A stretch of DNA of 64,000 nucleotides from positions 4,791,284 through 4,855,283 of the forward strand of contig OZ024808.1 of the NCBI GenBank assembly GCA_964017045.1, read 5' to 3'. Below are positions 54,301 through 63,963 of the stretch, piece by piece; the stretch's first letter is position 1; the number at the start of each line of letters is the position of its first letter. This stretch comes from Omphiscola glabra. Taxonomy: Eukaryota > Mollusca > Gastropoda > Lymnaeidae. The notes under the pieces were generated by a model, which had not been told where the DNA came from, made no database searches, and saw only the letters and a list, made by a program, of their open reading frames with translations. The position numbers and the translations under genes are program-made.

Positions 54301-55418
54301 GTACAAAGTGAGAAGTCCAAGAAACACCTGCGGGACGTTTTCTCCAAGTATTCCAAAAAAATCAAGTCCAGGGATGGTTATTCTGCAGATGACCTCACAG
54401 CTGCTGAGGACATGGTACGTATGGGGCCACGCCAAGGACATGGTACGTATGGGGCCATGCCGAGGACATGGTACGCATGTGGCCACTTCTAATTTGTAAA
54501 AACTATTATTGTTTGACGGAAGATAGAGATTTACTTTAGCTGCTTCCTAAGCTATTTAGCAATGTTCATATCATTAGTCATTTTACTATAATAACACTTT
54601 TTTTTAACTATATAATTTACAATTATAATTTAAAACCTAAATTCTGTGCAACAGATGTCAACTGGTACACCTTACGTTTATTTTTCTAAAGATTCTCTTT
54701 TCATTTTTAAAGACCTAATTTATAACTTCTGAATAGAAGTGAGAAAAACTGAACAAAAGGAAAGAGAGACCTTCTTAAAAGTAAAGCCAACTCCCCCCCC
54801 CCCCCCCTTTTCCTTACCTTTATAAACATCGTAAATATTTATCAAGGTTTTCATTATTTTATTGAATCGGAGCGCAATTATAATTACAAGCAGGTGTAGG
54901 TAAAAGTATGTGCCATATCTTAGGTGCCATATCTTAGGTGCCAATCTTAGGTGCCATATCTTAGGTGCCATATCTTAGGTGCCATATCTTAGGTGCCATA
55001 TCTTAGGTGCCATATCTTAGGTGCCATATCCTACGTGCCATATCTTAGGTGCCATATCTTAGGTGCCATATCTTAGGTGCCATATCTTAGGTGCCAATCT
55101 TAGGTGCCATATCTTAGGTGCCATATCCTACGTGCCATATCTTAGGTGCCATATCTTAGGTGCCATATCTTAGGTGCCATATCTTAGGTGCCAATCTTAG
55201 GTGCCATATCTTAGGTGCCATATCCTACGTGCCATATCTTAGGTGCCATATCTTAGGTGCCATATGTTACATGCCATATGTTCTTTGTTGAAAATAATCT
55301 TGATATAATTGATTTATTTATTTGTCAATCCCAGGTAAAAGATTTAATGCATGAGGTTCTGAACCAGATTGAAGAAATGACAAGTGCCAAACAAGAGGAG
55401 TTGATGGGGGGCAAGTAG
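48132..55418 (+). CDS. MRRF: Mitochondrial ribosome-recycling factor, complete spliced gene
   Basis: Six coding exons (48132-48378, 48749-48895, 49076-49194, 53263-53354, 54258-54414, 55335-55418) with consensus junctions and continuous phase, total 846 nt including stop, about 281 aa (human MRRF 262). The product splits post-termination mitochondrial ribosomes together with mitochondrial EF-G2. The N-terminus ([20 protein letters not shown]) is Arg-rich without acidic residues, as expected of a matrix-targeting peptide. Diagnostic segments are [44 protein letters not shown] and the C-terminal helix. Intron 3 holds an antisense RTE-like LINE and a 35-bp array. The gene is transcribed away from PNPLA6. 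Any 5' non-coding exon was not located. Confidence 0.95.
48472..48530 (-). mobile_element. LINE 3'-end fragment (same family as 24343-24814)
   Basis: On the minus strand GAGCCCAGCCCTAGGCTG and the flanking GTACAGC / TATATA words match the 3' UTR of the LINE at 24.7 kb. Only the tail is present, in MRRF intron 1. Confidence 0.75.
48749..48895 (+). CDS. MRRF: MRRF coding exon 2
   Basis: Acceptor GACTATCAG, donor GTGATC. Encodes [38 protein letters not shown] and [10 protein letters not shown]: the first long helix of domain I and the NIRTSPG-type strand of the family. Confidence 0.92.
49076..49194 (+). CDS. MRRF: MRRF coding exon 3
   Basis: Acceptor TTATCTCTAG, donor GTAGAC. Encodes [20 protein letters not shown] then [20 protein letters not shown], matching human LNQISQISMKSPQLILVNM. 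Ends in phase 0. Confidence 0.94.
49280..49672. repeat. 35-bp minisatellite in MRRF intron 3
   Basis: About 11 copies of GTGATAAATAACTTTAATGG plus CATCTCGGATGTCAA. Confidence 0.96.
49856..51967 (-). pseudogene. LINE reverse transcriptase ORF (703 codons)
   Basis: Long ORF with [14 protein letters not shown] (about 222), [14 protein letters not shown] (motif A, about 341), [13 protein letters not shown] (motif B, about 400), [12 protein letters not shown] (motif C catalytic Asp pair, about 444), then a C-terminal [11 protein letters not shown] region. Around residues 279-285 ([11 protein letters not shown]) the residues usually found between Asn-Cys-type and Pro-Gly-Lys are missing, apparently a small in-frame deletion. 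Start codon is arbitrary because the true ORF is fused to the endonuclease. Confidence 0.9.
51943..52260 (-). pseudogene. LINE AP endonuclease, C-terminal part
   Basis: 105 codons with [32 protein letters not shown] and [18 protein letters not shown] is the catalytic His motif. Separated from the N-terminal part by two in-frame stops within about 70 bp and from the RT by a frameshift near 51950. Confidence 0.85.
52330..52818 (-). pseudogene. LINE AP endonuclease, N-terminal part
   Basis: 162 codons with [14 protein letters not shown] (near residue 28), [11 protein letters not shown] (the catalytic Glu) and [13 protein letters not shown], standard APE-type endonuclease motifs. It ends in a premature stop. 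Confidence 0.88.
53263..53354 (+). CDS. MRRF: MRRF coding exon 4
   Basis: Acceptor TCTTGTGCTCAG, donor GTAAGT. Encodes [20 protein letters not shown] then [11 protein letters not shown], matching human AIRESGMNLNP and RVPIPQ. It lies 108 bp after the 5' end of the antisense LINE. Confidence 0.94.
54258..54414 (+). CDS. MRRF: MRRF coding exon 5
   Basis: Acceptor CTACTTAAG, donor GTACGT. Encodes [35 protein letters not shown] and [15 protein letters not shown] ending (observed [11 protein letters not shown]). VTREHRE is the family signature. The last exon bases plus donor are tandemly copied twice more in the intron with a 28-bp period. Confidence 0.94.
54407..54484. repeat. 28-bp triplication of the MRRF exon 5 donor
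   Basis: AGGACATGGTACGTATGGGG recurs at 54407, 54435 and 54463, giving three copies of exon end plus donor (the third GTACGC). Confidence 0.95.
54907..55275. repeat. 14-bp minisatellite
   Basis: About 26 copies of TTAGGTGCCATATC, with block-wise variants CCTACGTGCC and a 12-bp form; the variants recur about 110 bp apart, pointing to higher-order duplication. Confidence 0.95.
55335..55418 (+). CDS. MRRF: MRRF last coding exon
   Basis: Acceptor TGTCAATCCCAG; encodes [20 protein letters not shown] then EELMGGK and TAG at 55416-55418, the C-terminal helix of the RRF fold. A 14-bp array ends 60 bp upstream of the exon. Confidence 0.93.
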   Translation, partial: VKDLMHEVLNQIEEMTSAKQEELMGGK

Positions 55419-55550
55419 CTGTTGTAACGCAAGTAGAGGTTTCAAGCACCAACCTCCACAAAGACTTCTTTCATCAAAAAGCAAAATACAAGACTGTCAT
55501 AAGGATATAAAGAGATAAAACGAAAATGTTGTATAAAATATCGTATATTA

Positions 55551-55556
55551 AATAAA
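55551..55556 (+). promoter_or_regulatory. Probable MRRF polyadenylation signal AATAAA
   Basis: Canonical AATAAA about 133 bp past the MRRF stop. Other AATAAA words occur later (for example near 56270), so alternative 3' ends are possible. Confidence 0.5.
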
Positions 55557-55569
55557 AATATTAAAATAA

Positions 55570-56730
55570 TATTCAAATACATTAATTTTAATAATTTTGC
55601 AAGTGACATTATATTAACAAGTATATGAAATATTTTTTTAAATTTAGGACATAAAATGTATGATTAATTAGATGTGCATCTGTCAATAATATCTTCATGA
55701 GAGCTAGACTGATGACCCTTTTGAGGAATTCCTGTATTGTATATTCAGTTTGATATGATAGAATCATTTAGATAACCAGTCATCGTGATGAAATATTCAA
55801 TACATTCATGATGTCATCTTTTCTTTAGTGGAACTTGAAACTTATCATTATTGTGCTTGTCTGTTGTGAGCAGAGTATTTTTGTTAATATATGAAGTACC
55901 TTGTACAAGGTGATTGTCTGACAGCAATTTTGCTCGTTTAAATAATGTGTCTGCTGAAAGTTGATGTAAACATTTAAGATCTTTTCTTTCCCATAATCAT
56001 ACGTTGTTTCTGTTTTACTGAGGAGATTGTAGTGCAAGCATTATAAATATTTTAAAATTATTGAAAATTTAAGACAGTTTGTATTATCAAATTTGTATAG
56101 TCATATTTCATGTTCGAATTATATTTTTTGTATAGTCATATTTCAAAGTATAAATATGGATGCGTCTAATACCATCATGTGTTCTAGATCTTTAATTATT
56201 ATTAATACCAATACCATCAATATGAATATAATAAAGATATTATTTTAATTATTCTTTTGCGTGTGCACACTGAATAAACTGAAAGAAATAAAGTTCTGGT
56301 TCAAAATCAAATTTTGTCCTATTCAAACAAACATTTAGAAAACACCCCCATAGTCAGTGCCAGATTTTCCATAGGGCCAATATACACAAGAAAGAACAAC
56401 CAATTATTTACAAATTTGTATAATTTTGAAAAGGCCATATAAAATGCTGTAGTAGAGTTTGACTAATACATAGAACATTAAACAACTCAAATAGCAAAGT
56501 CAAGGTTCAGGGTGAATCTTCAAGGGAATTTCAGATTAGACAAGGTCTAAGACACGAAGACTCTTTGTTTTGACCATAACATTAGAGTGATTTACAAGAA
56601 GCTTGACACCCCAGGAACAATAAAAGGATACCCAAGACCCACAACCGAAAGGCACTCTCTACTCTCTGATGTCTTTGCAGAAAAGTAGTTAAGACATATC
56701 AAAAGATTGTATTGAATTAGAGGATGCATC
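55570..56730. other. Intergenic AT-rich DNA, nothing certain
   Basis: Downstream of MRRF; several AATAAA words, no gene recognised. Confidence 0.45.
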
Positions 56731-56734
56731 TCTA

Positions 56735-57440
56735 CAAGCAGGGCTGGAAGTTAGCAACCAAAAAAAACAAAGTACATGAATATGTTAAGAGAAGAACTAA
56801 CAGTAACAGATGAAACCACTAAAATCAGAAACCACATTTTTGAAAAAGTAAATAAATTCAAATACCTAGGATTTTAAAAAAATTTAAATGAAAGAAATGA
56901 ATTACTACCCAGTCTGAAACAGGCTAGACTTCAGTACCGTAGTAAAAAATACACAAAAGTAAGAAAATTACAAGAAAAAAATTAAATAACTATAAATAAA
57001 ACTAATCAGAGCAGTAAGAACATATGTAACTGAAACTTGGACCCTAAGAAAAACGTCAGAAAACCTATTAAACACATGGGAGAGAAAAGTTCTCAGGAAA
57101 ATATATAGATCAAGAAAGGATGAATATAGATGGAGAATACGAACTAACCAGAGAATGTTACAGTCTATTTGAGGATCCCACACTAGAAGCAAAAATAAAA
57201 AAGGGCAGGCTACACTGGGCTGGAATGACAAAGGAGTGAAGAGATTGCACCATGAAAACCTCAGAGGAAAACGTCTCAAGGGCAGACAGGCTTAGATGGA
57301 TGAATGATGTGGAGAGGGATCTACGGCAGCTGGGAATCCAAGCACGGAAAATAATAGCATCAATTAGATCTGAGTGGAGGGATGTGGTCAGGCAGGCAAA
57401 AGCCCTACATGTGGTGTAGCACCACAGGGATGGATGGATC
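56735..57440 (+). mobile_element. Decayed LINE RT 3' end with GGATGGAT tail
   Basis: Plus-strand pieces in shifting frames: EKVNKFKYLGF, LNTWERKVLRKIY, RMLQSI and, at the end, a GCCCTACATGTGGTGTAGCA + CACAGGGATGGATGGAT tail. The pieces follow RT C-terminal order. Many stops. The tail matches the satellite at 2201-2660. Confidence 0.82.
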
Positions 57441-58916
57441 TATTTTAATTTCCTGAGTAGATGATACATTATAGAATATCCCCACTGATTACTTATACTA
57501 ACTTATACATTTTCATACCAAATACAACACCTGACTTCGACACACCAGGCACTCACTCGTCACACAATTCAAAATAACTGAAAAACAGCAGATTATAATT
57601 TTATGATTTAATTAAATTATTTTGTATGAAACGTGTAAGGTTTTTTAAAAATTTAGATCAAGATTGTAAATTACAGGTTCTCATTAAGATAACATGAAAA
57701 CAAACTAATAGTAAAAATACTAATTCTGCAGAGCTCAACTCCCTTGCTTTGACATACTTTGTCATATGACATACTTTGACATATGCCATGATGCTATGCA
57801 GACATTCCTTGCTAATGAAGGGAAAAAAAGGAGTGCTGTTATTGCTGATACATCAGAAATTCTATTTCTCAAGACAGTGTTTTAGCTGAAGTCAGCAGAA
57901 ATTTGTATGAGTTCACTTCATCCAAAAACAATATCAATACTTTATTACATGCAAATTATCACTTCCTAATTCTCCTGATTGGAGAAACTATTTTTTAAAG
58001 TATTTTCAATGATGGACATAATCACTAAAATCACATTATAAATAAAACAAGTCAATATTAAGCAGGTTAAAAAACAAACAGAAATAGTTTTTAAATAAAA
58101 AAATAAATTCTTGCTTACATAAATGCATTTCTGTCATAGAGGATACAGAAGTGACATTGAAATAAAGTGAGTAAATTAATCACAACAAACATTTTGTTTA
58201 CAAACAAATAAACACAAACATTTTGATTAAACTCTGGGTGTCCATTTTCATGTATAAAAATTACTTGACAATATCACTTAATAATATATATATAAGTCAA
58301 GTAGATGTAATGATTAGAACATTCTAAACAGCAAACAATAATTAAGAGACATTGTAATTATAAGGTATTGTGAACATGTACAGGTCAGAGGTTAAGAAGA
58401 GAAGGCCACAAGTTTAGCTCACATTAGACAGTGATAATATTTAAAATAATATATTATTTTGTAAATTAAAAAAAAAAAAAAAAGATTTATTTTAAACTGG
58501 GTTTGCTTAGGTGGCACGAATGACATTCAAAAGCTGCTAATTTGTTTTTTAATGGCACGGGGCAATACATGATGTAAATCCAACTCTCTCACAAAGCTTT
58601 ATGTAAGAAATAATTTCCCGGCTAAAGTGAAGAGATAGCACTGCGACTTCGTTTCCCCACTCCCAGCTATATTGATTGTCAATTAATTAGTTTTTAAAGA
58701 TAAATACAAAACCTGGTTGAGCAATGTCAATAAAATATTGGTCCACTATGAATATGTTTATGTGCAAGCTAATTACCAGGGAAAAAAAAGTTATTGGCTT
58801 TCACTAGAAAATGACTTCCTAGAGTCCTGAAATCAATACTGAATTCATTCTATGATGTGAGGAAATAATGACAGAATATTCCAAGATTGCCTCAATGGGC
58901 CTAAGACAACTGTGGC
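57441..58916. other. AT-rich DNA, nothing seen
   Basis: Unique, low complexity; could be 3' UTR or intergenic to the membrane protein gene. Contains an A15 run near 58470. Confidence 0.45.
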
Positions 58917-59010
58917 TCAGCATTTGGTGTATGGTGGCATGTCATTGCTGTATGGTGGCATGTCATTGCTGTATGGTGGCATGTCATTGGTGTATGGTGG
59001 CATGTCCTTT
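58917..59010. repeat. 21-bp tandem repeat, 4 copies
   Basis: TGTATGGTGGCATGTCATTGC. Confidence 0.93.
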
Positions 59011-59672
59011 GAACAACTCTGGACTCAACAAACGGTGACATGTATAAACAATTGTAAAAAGAGTTAAAACATTTTTGGCAAGTGAAAGATTGCATGGCAA
59101 TAAAACAAGTTCAAGGTCAGTATTAAATAATGCTTGGAATAAACAAAAGCAATGGTGAGTTTTACAACAAACTATTTTACGACATGGAATGTGAAGTAGA
59201 GTTGCTTCTCAATATCCACTCAAATGTATCAGTAAGGGAAAAATGACACTATTAAAAACATGAAGGCATGGTAGATATTATATAAAAGTAATTTTTAAAA
59301 TAACTGTATTGCTTAACAGAAAATATATAGCAAGCTGATTGGTTAATTCCACCAGTGGTGTCATGGAACTAAATTTAGATTGCAAGAGTTTTTCAACTGT
59401 TTGTGAATGTATTATTTTTTAAATAGCTGGCAGGAGTCAATGAGGGGATTTTTGGGGTTGATGAAAAGATGGGAACCACTGTTAAAGTCAAATCTGATTG
59501 GTAAATTAGAAAACAAGTGTCCAGAATTAGTAACTGGACGGGTTTATTAAGAAATAAAATGTTTTTGTAAATAATGTCAAATGTACAATGGATATTAAAG
59601 TTTCATAAGTAAAATTGATGCATTCAATCAAAAGATACTATTGCTAGAAAACTTAGCATTATAATACAATAA

Positions 59673-59825
59673 CATATGATGAACTTATGATGAACATATG
59701 ATGAACTTATAAACTTATGATAAACTTATGATGAACATATGATGAACTTATGATGAACTTATGATGAACTTGTGATAAACTTATGATGAACTTGTGATAA
59801 ACTTATGATGAACTTATGATGATAC
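59673..59825. repeat. 11-bp minisatellite
   Basis: AACTTATGATG and AACATATGATG, AACTTGTGATA variants, about 14 copies. Confidence 0.92.
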
Positions 59826-59961
59826 TAAACTTGACTCTTACATTAGGGAGGTTAAATAAACTTGTCATTTCAAGATAGCAAATAATATGATCCATACTAA
59901 TCAGAATTTTCAAAAAGTGGTTAAAGAACACTAAACATAAAATCTTACATTGAAAAGTCCT

Positions 59962-60088
59962 CTCTCCAAACTGGAGACACTGATAAGTCTCTCCTCTCTC
60001 CAAACTGGAGACACTGATAAGTCTCCCCTCTCTCCAAACTGGAGACACTGATAAGTCTCTCCTCTCTCCAAACTGGAGACACTGATTA
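59962..60088. repeat. 32-bp tandem repeat, 4 copies
   Basis: CTCTCCAAACTGGAGACACT plus GATAAGTCTCTC; CTCCAAACTGGAG is itself a hairpin-forming inverted repeat. Confidence 0.93.
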
Positions 60089-60286
60089 TTTTATCATAGA
60101 CACAATACCAACAATCCAACAGACTGCTTGAATAACTTTAAATGTCATAACTTTGTCAGCTATCTTTAAAAAAGACATTTTTAACACTGTTCTGGTAATA
60201 CTTAAAGGGGAAAAAAAGGCTTGTTGCTTTTGCGTAAAATATATTTAAAATTTTCCCATTTGTCAGTTTTTTTTGGTAGGTCCTTG

Positions 60287-60297
60287 TTATGATTTTA
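60287..60297 (-). CDS. Unidentified membrane protein, terminal coding piece (LKS stop)
   Basis: Excellent polypyrimidine tract and CAG acceptor at 60298; 11 nt complete Leu and encode Lys, Ser and TAA. The 3' UTR would continue toward lower coordinates. Confidence 0.45.
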
Positions 60298-62544
60298 CTG
60301 AAAAGAAAGAAAATAGAATGAAAACAATGCTGCCATATGGATGTAGCAATGTTAAATTCCTGCTTAGAAAACAATGCTGCCATATGGATGTAGCAATGTT
60401 AAATTCCTGCTTAGAAAACAATGCTGCCATATGGATGTAGCAATGTTAAATTCCTGCTTAGAAAACAATGCTGCCATATGGATGTAGCAATGTTACATTC
60501 CTGCTTAGAAAACAATAATAATTAAAATAAGTTTTAATATGTGCTTTGAATGATACGTGTGTGTTAATGTATTTTGTAACTGACTCTCTTAAGCTGGAAG
60601 GTCAGCTAAATGGACCATATTGAAATCACTAAATTTAAAGAAATTTGTGCAATTTGGAACAATTAAAATTAAGAATGAATATGCATATAAAAATATTATT
60701 CTTAGCCTTATAAGGCATTGTATTTATTTATTTAAGCTGTGAAATTCATGGATTAACACTTAAAGAATCAAGGATACACTTAGAAACTGCAAATAATTAA
60801 TCTTAAACAAATAACCTTTTCTAAATGCAAGAATAATTAAAAATTAATTGTATCTTTTTTGAAGATTAAAAAAAATATAATTAATATACTTCTAACACTC
60901 TCCCCGCCCCCCACTTACATTTTTCTTTAAGACCTTGTCCAAAACCTCTGAAGACTACGATCCCCCCAATGATGACCAGTAACCGCACGACAAGGGCAAC
61001 AATCCCACACGCTATAGTGGCCCCTGCTAATCCGGAGGACTTGTCAATGTAGTTGGAAACCTAAACAATGAAATATTTCCTCAAGAGTTACTTTAATTAG
61101 TTGGCAACATTAAAATGTTAATTAAACTAATGATGACTGCCTTGAAACTAGAAACATGATATAGTGAACTCAAATGTTATCACCTAAAAACATGATATAG
61201 TAAACTCAAATGTTATCACCTAAAAACATGATATAGTGAACTCAAATGTTATGATATAGTGAACTCAAATGTTATTATCTAAACCTATTTATATCAATTA
61301 CCATATACAAATTACAAGAATTGTCTTAAATTTTTATAATGTCTTTATTCATTAATTAAAGTGGTCTTTGACATGGCAAAAAGCCATCTGACATAACCAG
61401 TCCAGTCACATTTTTTGGTTAGGACCTCCATCATTAATATCTTCGAGTTCCCACATGATCATAATACCATAATAATGGCTGCTAAAAATAAAACGTGACC
61501 GGCCTGCCCTGGGTGGTAAGATGACCAGCCTGCCCTGGGTGTTAAGATGACCAGCATGCCCTGGGTGGTGAGATGACCAGCCTGCCCAGGGTGTTAAGAT
61601 CACCGGCCTGCCCTGGGTGTTAAGATGAACAGCCTGCCCTGGGTGTTAAGATGACCAGCCTTCTGTCAATGTGTAAGAACCCCTGAGCGTCTGTATTGTG
61701 CCTGATACTGATAGCGTATCGGACTATAGGCGTAGGGATACGAAAGGCAAAGGGGGGAGTACGGTAGGGTATGCAGGTCGTCAGTAGAGCAGGGGAGAGC
61801 GAGTGGGTAGGACGCTGACCGGATCAGTGGTGCAGTGTTATTGTTAGTTGGTGTTAGTGGTAGTAAATAGTAGTGTTGTGATCCATCTAGTATGTGTGGT
61901 TCTTTGGCTAAGTTTGTTAGCAGAACCCACATGACTAAAGTGAGAACTTATTAGATTAGAGAGTATTGAAATAAAAGTTAAGAACTAATAACTGGAAAGA
62001 ACTCTTAGACTTTTGTGTCCGGTCTTTGTTGTGAGGGCCAGTGTGTTAAAATATAATAACCCCTAGACAACGGCTACACGAATCCTAATTCTTGACACCT
62101 TCCCTGGGTGTTAAGATCACCAGCCTTCCCTGGGTGTTAAGATCACCAGCCTTCCCTGGGTTTTAAGATGACCGGACTGCCTTGGGTGGTGAGATGACCA
62201 GCCTGCCCTGGGTGTTAAGATCACCAGCCTGCCCTGGGCACAATTTATCAAACCAGGAAGGCTGCTGTTACTGAGTTCAAACATAAACCAGCAAGTCACA
62301 AGAGACAGCTGGCTAGTTTTTATTGGATTGGTCACCTTCAAACAAAATAATGCTGGAGATCGTAAACTTGTGAGAAAGACAATGAGACACAGTAGGGGCC
62401 GTGTAAAGAAAAGGTTACTCCTCCCCCTTCCCTGTTGGCTATGTTGGTGAAACTTACATCATACATCTTGTATCCAATATATGCAATCTCTGTCGGGCTG
62501 AAGAGAAAGAATATAACAGCCATGACTGTTGACTCTTTCGGCAT
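60287..62544 (-). CDS. Unidentified small membrane protein, C-terminal three exons
   Basis: Three exons read from 62544 down. 62458-62544: 29 codons after acceptor TTTTGCAG, with STVMAVIFFLFSPTEIAYIG, donor GTAAGT. 60919-61060: acceptor TTGTTTAG, with GLAGATIACGIVALVVRLLV then IIGGIVVFRGFGQGLKEK, donor GTAAGT. 60287-60297: acceptor after a long pyrimidine tract, completing Leu and adding Lys-Ser and TAA. Two hydrophobic helices are visible; the FGxGLKE ending after a helix recalls invertebrate tetraspan proteins of the LAPTM/DUF4728 kind, but I do not recognise the family and this is a guess. Upstream exons are not seen in 62.6-64 kb. Phases are consistent throughout. Confidence 0.65.
60320..60518. 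repeat. 54-bp tandem repeat, nearly 4 copies
   Basis: AACAATGCTGCCATATGGAT, GTAGCAATGTTAAATTCCTG, CTTAGAA; just upstream of the terminal-exon acceptor at 60298. Confidence 0.93.
60919..61060 (-). CDS. Unidentified membrane protein, exon n-1
   Basis: VSNYIDKSSG followed by a long hydrophobic segment broken by one Arg (ALVVRLLVIIGGIVVF), then RGFGQGLKEK. Both junctions are consensus. Ends one base into the next codon. Confidence 0.7.
61150..61285. repeat. 36-bp tandem repeat, 3-4 copies
   Basis: AACATGATATAGTGAACTCA, AATGTTATCACCTAAA. Confidence 0.9.
61497..61663. repeat. 26-bp minisatellite, left part
   Basis: GACCAGCCTGCCCTGGGTGT plus TAAGAT, about six copies; continues at 62098 after a solo LTR. 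Confidence 0.95.
61664..62097 (+). mobile_element. Solo LTR 1 inserted in the 26-bp array
   Basis: 434 bp beginning TGTCAATGTG and ending AATTCTTGACA, with exact 5-bp target duplication CCTTC on both sides. AATAAA at 61970-61975 gives plus orientation. TG...CA ends and 5-bp duplication fit an LTR retrotransposon. No internal region. Confidence 0.88.
62098..62238. repeat. 26-bp minisatellite, right part
   Basis: Same unit as 61497-61663, about five copies, starting with the duplicated CCTTC. Confidence 0.94.
62458..62544 (-). CDS. Unidentified membrane protein, exon n-2
   Basis: Starts with an ATG directly after the acceptor (MPKESTVMAVIFFLF), which may be internal or the start. One hydrophobic helix, then EIAYIGYKMYD. 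Phase 0 at both ends. Confidence 0.65.
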
Positions 62545-62679
62545 CTGCAAAATGACAATGTAAACAATATGTTTGTTTCTTATTTCAGTAAGGACACTTT
62601 GATTAATTTTGAATAGAAGAATCAAGCAATTTGTTGTCAAACAAGAATACAATACATTAAAGCTTTGGTTTATTCAGGG

Positions 62680-62945
62680 TGGGCAGAAGAACCAATGATG
62701 GTGGGCAAAATAAACCTGGCAAGTCTCAGAGTGGGGAGAAGGACCAATGCTGGTGGGCTAAATAAACCTGGCAAGTCTCAGGGTGGGCAGAAGAACCAAT
62801 GCTGGTGGGCAAAATAAACCTGGCAAGTCTCTGGGTGGGGAGAAGAACCAATGATGGTGGGCAAAATAAACCTGGTAAGTCTCAGGGTGGGCAGAATAAC
62901 CAATGCTGGTGGGCAAAATAAACCTGGCAAGTCTCAGGGTGGGGA
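62680..62945. repeat. 52-bp minisatellite, 5 copies
   Basis: AGAAGAACCAATGATGGTGG, GCAAAATAAACCTGGCAAGT, CTCAGGGTGGGC. Confidence 0.95.
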
Positions 62946-63054
62946 GACATTAAATGACCCAAGCATTTTCTGGAAATGCTCGTCACGTTTGGTAGATGAA
63001 CACAATGCCTCCCAGACATCTATGGGACATCCGTGTTGTTGATATAATTGCACT

Positions 63055-63199
63055 TTCCAACATGTGGAGGCTTACTGGTTCCCAACATGTGGAGACATAC
63101 TGGTTTCCAACATGTGGAGGCTTACTGGTTCCCAACATGTGGAGACGTACTGGTTCCCAACATGTGGAGACGTACTGGTTCCCAACACGTGGAGACGTA
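63055..63199. repeat. 25-bp minisatellite, left part
   Basis: GGTTCCCAACATGTGGAGAC plus GTACT, about six copies, continuing at 63677. Confidence 0.95.
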
Positions 63200-63676
63200 T
63201 GTCAAGGTCATGGAATCAGTGGCAGAGTGTGTGTGTTGATTTGGGTGAAATGGGGTATGTGAGCGAGGTGAACGATTGTCATGTCACGGTCGGGTGAATG
63301 ACTTGTGAGATGTTTCAGGTATAAAAGGGGGTTAACTGTTATGTTTGAGAGAGAGAGATTATTATGTCGAGAGATAGATATTATTATGTTTGAGAGAGAG
63401 GCTGATATTGTGAACAAAGGATGTGCTGTGTACCTCCGGACTGTGGAGTTGGTATTATATGCATTGCGAGATGTACTACTGAGAATAAAGAGCATTACCC
63501 AATGGACTTATTGTGTTGTGCCTCGGACTTAATAGATTTATTAAGTGTACTATAGAGAGAAGCAGAGATATCGTAAATGATCGTCAGAGTAGAGTATAGT
63601 CGCACTCTGCTGCTCGTCGACCCTAGATAAACATCATGAGCCATCATATTCTGACAAGGGACCAGAATAGTTGACA
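63200..63676 (+). mobile_element. Solo LTR 2 inserted in the 25-bp array
   Basis: 477 bp from TGTCAAGGTCATGG to CAGAATAGTTGACA, flanked by ACGTA on both sides (63195-63199, 63677-63681). Contains a TATA-like GGTATAAAAGGGGG near 63318 and AATAAA near 63485 in plus orientation. The TGTCAA/TTGACA ends match solo LTR 1, so the two are probably the same superfamily. Confidence 0.9.
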
Positions 63677-63963
63677 ACGTACTGGTTCCCAACACATGGA
63701 GATGTACTGGTTCCCAACGTGTGGAGATCTACTGGTTCCCAACATGTGGAGATGTACTGGTTCCCAACATGTGGAGATGTACTGGTTCCCAACATGTGGA
63801 GATGTACTGGTTCCCAACATGTGGAGACATACTGGTTCCCAACATGTGGAGACATACTGGTTCCCAACATGTGGAGATGTACTGGTTCCCAACATGTGGA
63901 GATGTACTGGTTCCCAACATGTGGAGATGTACTGGTTCCCAACATGTGGAGACATACTGGTTT
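63677..63963. repeat. 25-bp minisatellite, right part
   Basis: About 11 copies of GGTTCCCAACATGTGGAGAT plus GTACT. Complementary ORFs on both strands arise from the repeat. Confidence 0.95.
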
